DNA of 64,000 bases, taken from contig JADKIC010000009.1 in NCBI GenBank assembly GCA_016721435.1, forward strand, positions 57,617 through 121,616, in the 5' to 3' direction. The stretch is from Bacteroidota bacterium (GTDB lineage Bacteria; Bacteroidota; Bacteroidia; AKYH767-A; OLB10). The translations under genes and the position numbers were made by a program. Positions 57,491-64,000 of this stretch are shown piece after piece; position 1 is the first letter of the stretch; every line of letters starts with the position of its first letter. The notes beneath the pieces were generated by a model. The model saw only the letters and a program-made list of their open reading frames with translations, was not told the DNA's origin and made no database searches.

Positions 57491-58655
57491 TTGTCTGATC
57501 TGCAATTAGTTATTTCCACCTATGCCGGCCTCGAAGAGGTGCTGGCTGAAGAAGTGCGTGCCTTGGGCGGTAAAGATGTAGACGTACATACACGCGCGGT
57601 TTCCTGTGTGGGTGATATGGGTTTTGTGTATAAAGCGAACTTTTCTCTTCGGACAGCCCTGCGCGTTATGATCCGTATTTCCGATTTCGAGGTGACGAAT
57701 GGTGATGATATCTATAACGGTGTCATAGCGACCGATTGGTCAAAGTACATGGAGGTGGATCAAACCCTGGCCGTACGGTGTATCCTGAACTCCGGTTTGT
57801 TTGAGAATAATCTCTTCCCTGCACTGAAAGCGAAGGATGCTATCGTGGATCAATTCCGGAAAGCTCATGACAAACGCCCCAATGTCGATAAGGAAAATCC
57901 GCATCTCGAAGTCATTTTATTCATCAACAAAGAGAAGTGTCAGGTATTGATAAATTCTTCCGGTGCATCCCTGCATCTGCGGGGCTATCGTAAGGAAGTG
58001 GATAAAGCACCGCTGAGCGAAGTGTTGGCTGCGGGAATTATTTTACTTAGTGAATGGGAACCTCATATTCCTCTCGTGGACTTTATGTGTGGTTCCGGAA
58101 CAATTCTGATTGAAGCCGCGCTGATTGCTGCTAAAATTCCTCCGGGGACCTTCCGGGAGTCCTTTGCTTTTGAAAGATGGCCCGGTTTCGATGCCGAACT
58201 CTATAAGTTGATCCGTGAAAAGCAAATGGAACGCATCACGGATACAGAAGTGAAGATTTTAGGCAATGAGTTGAATAAATGGGTCCTCGAAAAAGCAAAA
58301 GCCAATATTGAAGCGGCCGGTGTGGAAGATATGATTACACTGCACCTCGGTGATTTTCTTGATTTTGAACATGGCCTCAAAAGGGGAGTGGTCATCATTA
58401 ATCCTCCTTATGGCGAGAAATTAAATGTTGAAGATTTGGAGAAGTTGTACAGTGAAATGGGAACAAGGCTGAAACATCATTATACCGGCTTTAAAGCATG
58501 GATTTTTACTGGAAGTCCCGAAGGTGCAAAGGGCAATTGGTCTGCGCCCTAACCGGCGGATAAAGCTGTTTAATGGACCTCTGGAATGTCGACTGCTGGG
58601 CTTCGATATTTTTGAAGGGAAAAAGAATGAGCGGTACCTGAAAACGGAAAAGTAA
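57491..58655 (+). CDS. THUMP-domain rRNA methyltransferase, RlmL-like, frameshifted end
   Basis: From a TTG start (SDLQLVISTYAGLEEVLAEEV) the protein has a THUMP RNA-binding domain (residues about 50-150), the SAM motif LVDFMCGSGTILIEAALIAA, and the catalytic INPPYGEKL (NPPY, as in N2-guanine or N6-adenine methylation). An extra G near 58529 stops the frame at 58552; the other frame continues AIGLRPNRRIKLFNGPLECR to a TAA at 58655. The repaired length of about 388 residues matches the RlmL N-terminal half (23S rRNA G2445 methylation). Whether it is RlmL or another RNA methylase is inferred. Confidence 0.87.
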
Positions 58656-58739
58656 CGAGCACAACGCTTGATTGAATAGAATCTTTAATGTCAGAAGGTA
58701 TAAATCATACTTTAAGTTCCGGACATTTTTTATGAAAAT

Positions 58740-58805
58740 ACTTTTTTTTAACCACAGGGTTCACAAAGTTTACACGGAGTTTCACGGAGAAATTTTGATT
58801 TATGA
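58740..58805. repeat. Dispersed phrase repeat in the spacer
   Basis: AACCACAGGGTTCACAAAG and GTTTACACGGAGTTTCACGG are short phrases often seen as dispersed noncoding repeats in Bacteroidota. Nothing else is recognised between 58656 and the terminator at 58890. Confidence 0.4.
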
Positions 58806-58889
58806 TGAATAGGGTGATCGGATAGTACGCATCAGTATTGAATTTTTTAGTTCGAACTCAAACGTCTTAGCGACTAATTATTCTCTGAA

Positions 58890-58920
58890 AATAAAAAAGC
58901 CGGAACATATATCCCGGCTC
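58890..58920 (-). terminator. Rho-independent terminator of nif3-zinc-ribbon operon
   Basis: AGCCGG and CCGGCT form the stem around ten bases, with six T's on the minus strand. It lies 22 bp beyond the stop at 58943. Confidence 0.82.
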
Positions 58921-58942
58921 TATACTTTACTATGGTGTAGCA

Positions 58943-59766
58943 TTAATCTCTTTCCAGAATACTCGCATCCACCAGAATACGTCCGCAATGTTCGCAAACG
59001 ATTACTTTTTTGCGTTGACGAATATCTAACTGACGTTGGGGTGGAATCTTGTTAAAACATCCGCCACAAGCATCTCTGGTAATACTCACAACCGCTAAGC
59101 CATTGCGGGCATTGTCACGAATGCGCTTGTAGGCAATCAGCAAACGATCTTCAATGATATCAGACGCTTTATTCGATTCAGCAGTTAATTCTGCTTCTTC
59201 TTTTTCAGTTTCAGCAATGATGGAGGCAAGTTCGTTTTCTTATTGTCTAAGTCCTGAGTGCGTTCTTCAACGGCTTTCTCAGACGCTTCAAGAATAAGTT
59301 TTTTCGCCGCAAGGTCAGCCGCATGTTCCTTCATGCGCTTTTCGCACAATTGAATTTCCAGTTGCTGGTATTCTATCTCTTTATTGATGGAATCAAATTC
59401 ACGGTTGTTTTTTACGCTGCCTTGCTGAGTTTGGTATTTTTTTATCAAGGCCTGTGCATCCTTCACCGTGTTTTTACGGTTCTTGATCTGATCTTCGAGA
59501 TCCTTGACTTCTTCAGAGTATTTATTGATCCTGGTCTGTAAACCCGCAACTTCATCTTCCAGATCACTTACCTCCATCGGCAATTCACCACGGGTGATTC
59601 GGATACGGTCAATTTGACTGTCAATGAGCTGTAATTGATAGAGGGCTCTGAGTTTATCTTCAATGGTGTTGTCGCCCTTGTCGATATGACGCACAATCGG
59701 CGTCTGCTTTTTTGGAATTTCTGCAACTTCCGTTTCGACTTTGGTGGATGATTTTTTAGCGGCCAT
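58943..59766 (-). CDS. Coiled-coil zinc-ribbon protein (CT398/DUF164 type), frameshifted
   Basis: The N-terminal ~200 residues form a long coiled-coil hairpin (KLRALYQLQLIDSQIDRIR, DLEDEVAGLQTRINKYSEE, KDLEDQIKNRKNTVKDAQ). An indel near 59240 changes the frame; the rest reads ASIIAETEKEEAELTAE, then RIRDNARNGLAVVSI and a four-Cys zinc ribbon (CGGC, later CEHCG). The repaired length is about 274 residues. These proteins occur next to nif3 across Bacteria, and structural work on CT398 ties them to flagellar and sigma-54-related complexes in Chlamydia. In Bacteroidota the role is unknown. It begins 2 bp after nif3. Confidence 0.85.
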
Positions 59767-59768
59767 GC

Positions 59769-60866
59769 TTAGCGATAATAAATGGGATTGGTGTTAGTTT
59801 CCGTTAAAGGGACCGCAAATGTAGTAAATTTTTCCCGTAGATAATCACGGATGAGGTCGATCGTAAACTGTTCACTTTCAAAGTGTCCGATATCTGCGAT
59901 GATTATTTTTCGGTCCGCATCGAAGAATTGATGGTATTTAAAATCTCCACTGATGAAAACATCGGCCTGTTGCCGGATGGCCATCTCCAGTAAAAAACTG
60001 CCTGATCCGCCACAAACGGCGATTCTTTTGACGGATTTTTGATGAAGTACGGTATGCCGGATGACCTTTGTTTTCATTTTTTCTTTCACAAAATCAAGGA
60101 AGGCTTCAACAGGCATTTCCTGCGCTAATTCTCCAATCATCCCCGAGCCCGTCTCAGAAAAGGCGTTGTCCAGCCGGTAAATGTCGAAGGCGATTTCTTC
60201 ATAGGGATGGGCACTCCGCAGCGCATGAAGGATACTTTTCTCTTTCCATTCCGTATAAATGACTTCAATGCGTTCTTCCTTTTCTGAATGGCGTTCTCCT
60301 TTTTCTCCAACAAAAGGCTGGCTTGCCGCATCTCCTTTAAAACTACCCGTTCCTGCGCTGCTGAAACTGCATTCGCTGTAATGACAAATATGACCTGCGC
60401 CGGCTTCAAAGAGGGCATTTCGTACATCTTCTGCATGTGTGAGCGGCGAAAAGGTGACGAGCTTTTTTAATAGCCCTTTTGCAGGAGCCAGCATCTTCGT
60501 TTTTTCAAGTCCTAATTGCCTGCATATTTTTTCATTCACCCCCTTGCGGACATTATCAAGGTTGGTATGGATGGCATAAATGGCGATACCTTCCCGAATG
60601 GCTTTGATGATGACCCGTTCGATATAATTTTCACCTGTGATTTTTTTGAGTCCTTTGAAAATGATCGGATGATGGGCGATAACAAGATTGCAGTTTTTCC
60701 GAATCGCTTCTTCAATGATTTCTTCTGTAGAATCCAGACAAATGAGAGCGCCTGTAATTTCTTTCGAAAGATCGCCGGTGATCAGCCCTGAGTTATCGTA
60801 ACTTTCCTGTAACGAAGGAGGGGCAAGTTGTTCCAGTTGATGAATGATTTCAGAGAGAAGTGGCAT
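59769..60866 (-). CDS. Nif3-like dinuclear metal centre protein
   Basis: From ATG 60866 (MPLLSEIIHQLEQLAPPSLQ) this is a 365-residue Nif3/YbgI-type protein. Metal-binding residues are visible in VIAHHPIIFKGLK, YAIHTNLDNV and IIADIGHFESEQF, the typical His/His/Asp/Glu set. A middle PII-like domain (residues about 130-235) is present, as in long members. Longer upstream frames to 61178 run over the divergent lpxK gene and were rejected. A promoter element lies 19 bases upstream. Such proteins are annotated as GTP cyclohydrolase I type 2, but the reaction is uncertain. Confidence 0.92.
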   Translation of the reverse strand: MPLLSEIIHQLEQLAPPSLQESYDNSGLITGDLSKEITGALICLDSTEEIIEEAIRKNCNLVIAHHPIIFKGLKKITGENYIERVIIKAIREGIAIYAIHTNLDNVRKGVNEKICRQLGLEKTKMLAPAKGLLKKLVTFSPLTHAEDVRNALFEAGAGHICHYSECSFSSAGTGSFKGDAASQPFVGEKGERHSEKEERIEVIYTEWKEKSILHALRSAHPYEEIAFDIYRLDNAFSETGSGMIGELAQEMPVEAFLDFVKEKMKTKVIRHTVLHQKSVKRIAVCGGSGSFLLEMAIRQQADVFISGDFKYHQFFDADRKIIIADIGHFESEQFTIDLIRDYLREKFTTFAVPLTETNTNPIYYR

Positions 60867-60885
60867 ATATTTATTTTTCTGGCTC

Positions 60886-60893
60886 CAAAGGTA
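60886..60893 (-). promoter_or_regulatory. -7 promoter element for the nif3 operon
   Basis: Minus strand TACCTTTG, a full match, 19 bases before ATG 60866. It lies back to back with the lpxK promoter at 60919. Confidence 0.55.
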
Positions 60894-60918
60894 ATCAACC
60901 TGTTTTGAGATTATGGCG

Positions 60919-60926
60919 TATTTTTG
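60919..60926 (+). promoter_or_regulatory. -7 promoter element for lpxK, near-leaderless
   Basis: TATTTTTG, a full match, four bases before ATG 60931. Confidence 0.5.
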
Positions 60927-60930
60927 AACC

Positions 60931-61996
60931 ATGAGAAAACTCCTCTGGCCCCTTTCATGGGTGTATGGCGTGGCGGTGTACCTGAGGAACATGGGGTTCG
61001 GGCTGGGACTCCTGAAGCAGGTGGATTTCCCTGTTCCTGTGGTGGTCATCGGGAATCTCTCAGCAGGGGGAACCGGAAAATCGCCCCTGGTACAATTGCT
61101 GGCAAGGACACTCTCGAAAGAATTTAAAGTGGCTATCCTCAGTCGTGGATATGGTCGGTCAACAAAGGGTTTCCGCATGGTTTCGAAAAAGATGCTGCGC
61201 GGCAGTCAGGTGATGAACCACTGCAATATGTGCATACACTTGAAAATGTTATTGTGGCGGTTTGTGAAGATAGAGTAGAAGGTATCCGGCGCTTACTGGC
61301 TGAGGTTCACCTCCTGATGTGATTCTTCTCGATGATGCTTTCCAGCATAGGTATGTGAAGCCCGGGTATGCTATACTACTGACGGAGTTTTCACAGCCTT
61401 ACTACAGCGATAGCCTTCTCCCCTCGGGTAACCTCCGCGAACCGGCTGCCGGGGCGAAACGGGCGGATGCCATTGTAGTGACCAAATGCCCTCCGCATGT
61501 TACCGTGGAAGAAAGACAAAAAATCAGGGAAGAGCTGAAACCGTTGCAGCACCAGCAGATCTATTTTTCGTATATTCATTACCGTGACCCCTTGCAGCGT
61601 CCCGATGGATCCCATTCGCCCTTGGAAATTCTTAAAAAATCAAAGGTGATGCTGTTATGTGGTATCGCGAATCCTCAGGGATTAATGGACTTCGTTTCTT
61701 CGAAAGCCATAGCGGTTGAAACCTGTGTTTTTCCCGATCATCATCCTTATTCGGTGGGCGATATCATTAAGTTGAAGAACAGGTTTATATCCTTCGCCTC
61801 TTCCCACACGGGTCCATCTTTCCTCCTTACAACCCGAAAAGATTATATGCGCTTGTTGAATCCGGAACTGCAGCATTTGTTGAAAGAACTTCCCCTGCTC
61901 ATTCTCGACATTGAGCCTGCTTTTTTTCAGTCGGATCAAACGTCCCTTCATGATACTGTTCGCAACTATATCATGGGTTTCAGGAAAAATCATTGA
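60931..61996 (+). CDS. lpxK: Tetraacyldisaccharide 4'-kinase, frameshifted
   Basis: LpxK phosphorylates lipid A precursor at the 4' position at the inner membrane. The start (MRKLLWPLSWVYGVAVYLRN) and the P-loop VIGNLSAGGTGKSPLV (residues about 39-54) are clear, followed by AILSRGYGRSTKGFRMV. Two indels break the frame, near 61185 and near 61308. The middle frame supplies DAARQSGDEPLQYVHTLEN and VAVCEDRVEGIRRLL. The last frame has VILLDDAFQHRYVKPG and LLTEFSQPYYSDSLLPSGNLREP to the stop at 61996. The repaired length is about 355 residues. LpxK is essential in most Gram-negative bacteria, so these are most likely sequence errors. Confidence 0.9.
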
Positions 61997-62176
61997 ATTG
62001 AATCGCTTCATGAATGAATATTATTCAAGAACCGGTAGCCGTTTCCGGATTGCCGGTTGGATCTGAATCGCTGCAAACTATTCTTTTATAATTATTTATC
62101 CGTTCAAATAAAAACTACAAGAAAACGACAAAGGACTAAGTTTAAGTTTTATCTTAGCATCAAATTAAAAAATCCG

Positions 62177-63605
62177 ATGAAAAAATCAGTACAAAAATTA
62201 ATGGCTTTTATTTTTTCAGTTTCCATCCTTCAGGCCAATGCACAGGTTGTTTACGATGCTCAAAATATTTCTATTCTTTCCAATTGGGACGATTCATTGG
62301 TTCCTGCCAACGTTCCACCCTATGGAATTCGGTACAATGGTATCTGGGGCTGGGATGACGGTACCGGAAATGAATATGCCATCATCGGTGCAAATAATGG
62401 TGTCTATTTCGTGAATGTCACGAATCCGACTGCGCCTGTAACTTCAGATTTTGTTGCAGGGAAAAGAGATTCCTGCATCTGGCGTGAAATTAAAACCTAC
62501 GATCACTATGCTTATCTGATCAGTGATGATGCCTCACCCAATAGTTTTCAAATTGTAGATCTTCAATATCTGCCCGATTCTGTTTCTGTGGTGTATGATG
62601 GAACTTCCATTTTTGAAAGAGGGCATACCTTGTTCGTTGACGGGAATAAATTATATGTCGGTATTGTTAAAGGAGGACAATTTGCAAATACCTCTGCTAT
62701 GGCCGTTTTTAGTCTGGCAAATCCGGAATTACCTACTTTTTTGAGATCATTAAATACAGATTATGGATCCTTGTTAAATAATAATCAGGTGCACGATATG
62801 TTTGTGAGAAATGATACCGTTTATGCTTCTTGTGCTTATGATGGTTTATTTATTTTCAAGTACAATACAGGGTCCAATAACTTCAGTCTGGAAGGTTCCC
62901 TCACCAGTTATCCGCAGCAAGGCTACAATCACAGCAGTGCTTTAACGGAAGATGGCAGTACGCTGGTCTTTATGGATGAAGTTCCCAATGGTCTTGCCGT
63001 GAAAGTATTGGATGTGACCGATTTCTCTAACCTCACCATGAAATCAACATTCAGCAGTAATCCCGGACCCACACCGCATAATCCATTTATGGTAGGTACT
63101 ACCTGTTATATCGCCTATTACCAGGATGGTTTACAGGTCTATGATGTAAGCAATCCTTTGTTGCCGGTAAGAGTGGGCTATTTCGATACCCATTACCAGA
63201 CTGCGATGGGTGGTCCGTATCCGGGTCTGGCTTACGAAGGGGCCTGGGGAGCATATCCTTATTTGCCGAGTGGTAATGTGTTGGTATCTGACATGCAGAA
63301 TGGTTTGTTTGTATTGGATGTTTCACAAATTACAGCCTCCATTCCTGAACCATCAGCCAATCAGGGAATCAATGTTTATCCAAATCCTGTTTCCGGGAAC
63401 TCAAGAGTTTCCTGCAGCTCACAGGACTCAATACGTCAAAGATTTTCAACTCTCTGTTCACGATATCTCCGGACGATTAATCTACCAACAGTTACACGCG
63501 GGCTCAACAGCGGATATATCTACGAAAACATTCAGTCCCGGAATGTACACCTTAAGTGTGCTCACAGTGGAGGGCAGGAGTATTAAAAAGCTGGTGATCG
63601 AGTAG
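62177..63605 (+). CDS. LVIVD/choice-of-anchor-B T9SS-secreted protein, frameshifted end
   Basis: A signal peptide (LMAFIFSVSILQANAQ) is followed by the choice-of-anchor-B signature: IWGWDDGTGNEYAIIGANNG, VYFVNVTNPTAP, IWREIKTYDHYAYLIS. LVIVD repeats continue (FQIVDLQYLPD, LQVYDVSNPLLPVRVG, LFVLDVSQ), forming a beta-propeller. Near 63415 the frame changes; the other frame supplies the T9SS sorting domain (DFQLSVHDISGRLIYQQLH, FSPGMYTLSVLTVEG, KKLVIE) ending at 63605. ATG 62177 was preferred because the signal peptide begins there. About 475 residues. Function unknown. Confidence 0.83.
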
Positions 63606-63617
63606 GAGCGTTTTTTA

Positions 63618-64000
63618 TTACTTCATGTCGTTAAATCCATTTTCAAGGATGAATTGAACAACCGGAATATCTCCCGGTGCAAATGTATATTGTTTTAATT
63701 CCTGCTGATCTATCCAGGATATCAGATCGTGATCTACCGGAATCATAGGCTGAAGATTCAGATATACTGCTGTAAATGAGAAAGTGATAATCAGTTTCAG
63801 AATAGCTGAAATCATAGGCATGATACAATTTCAGCTGCTCAATTTCCACGCTAAATTCTTCGACCATCTCCCGTTTAAGCGCATCCTCTTCGATTTCATT
63901 TTCTTCCACCTTCCCTCCAGGAAACTCCCAAAAACCCGCAAGTGATTTCCTTTTCTTCCTCGCAATTAAAAATTGACCCTCTTCATTGAAGAGGATAGCA
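63618..64000 (-). CDS. Nudix hydrolase (MutT-like), partial and frameshifted
   Basis: The frame enters from the right edge: AILFNEEGQFLIARKKR, then GFWEFPGGKVEENE and the Nudix box GGKVEEN..EIEEDALKREMVEEF. Box residues RE and EE are present; the usual Gly after EEx is Ser here (EEFSVE). Substrates are typically 8-oxo-dGTP or (deoxy)nucleoside derivatives (MutT/CTP pyrophosphohydrolase-like). An indel near 63815 splits the frame; the second part (LISWIDQQELKQYTFAPGDI) ends at 63618. The first few residues lie outside the window. Confidence 0.85.

Noticed and set aside
60924..61127. A 67-residue open frame overlapping lpxK
   Set aside because: Shadow frame over the LpxK P-loop region; lpxK is strongly supported.
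60867..61178. Long N-terminal extension of the Nif3 protein
   Set aside because: It overlaps the divergent lpxK gene, and the family start matches the ATG at 60866 with a promoter just upstream.
1..64000. Programmed ribosomal frameshifting as explanation for the breaks
   Set aside because: Too many unrelated genes are affected, both frameshift directions occur, and no slippery heptamer with downstream structure is shared.

Overview
The window comes from a member of the Bacteroidota, most likely a free-living Chitinophagales/Sphingobacteriales/Cytophagales-type organism; the sequence does not fix the order. The signs are six proteins ending in type IX secretion (T9SS) sorting domains, a PorT-like T9SS protein, Bacteroidota-typical families (DUF4476, DUF4159, PadR-PspC pair, class-C TonB receptor with a carboxypeptidase-like N-terminus), and about twenty good matches to the phylum-specific -7 promoter element TAnnTTTG placed just before genes. 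No rRNA, tRNA, prophage, IS element or CRISPR array was recognised.

Layout. 0-8.3 kb: end of a T9SS cargo gene, a broken glycosyltransferase/sugar-transferase fusion, recR, a sodium:solute symporter, an eroded HigB toxin next to an intact HigA-like antitoxin, NfeD, a LysM/double-psi-barrel protein and an orphan four-helix sensor protein. 8.3-14.5 kb: an MHS-type MFS transporter, a secreted acetolactate decarboxylase and a B12-binding radical SAM protein, separated by repeat-rich spacers; the radical SAM gene is followed by two decayed tandem copies of its own 3' end. 14.5-27.6 kb: a very large sortilin/BNR-repeat T9SS cargo, proline dehydrogenase, aroB-aroA, an FAD-dependent oxidoreductase, then the coupled set hldE1-ubiE-porT and an aspartate aminotransferase. 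27.9-37.1 kb: a conserved membrane protein with an acyl-CoA mutase large subunit, bestrophin, divIC, an ABC permease with a LolA-like protein, a SnoaL-like protein and padR-pspC. 37.2-37.63 kb: an unusual array of 10-11 bp repeats in two opposing orientations. 37.7-47.0 kb: trmN6, saccharopine dehydrogenase, DUF4476, DUF423, a lipoprotein, pckA, rsmE, a Na/Pi cotransporter and DUF4159. 47.0-50.5 kb: a probable metal-uptake cluster (His/Cys-rich secreted protein, TonB receptor, lipoprotein). 50.5-63.6 kb: four more T9SS cargo genes interleaved with a class V aminotransferase, an RlmL-like methyltransferase, a zinc-ribbon/Nif3 pair and lpxK, and finally a Nudix hydrolase running off the end.

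A main caution: about twenty protein genes, including housekeeping ones (lpxK, hldE1, nif3 neighbour, trmN6), carry single-base frameshifts, mostly at homopolymers, and two carry clean internal deletions. They cluster in 0-26 kb and 47-64 kb, while 26-47 kb is almost intact. The simplest reading is uncorrected sequencing or assembly indels, not gene decay, so the features below are given as reconstructed full-length genes with the breaks stated. Real decay is more likely for the toxin remnant and the duplicated gene ends.
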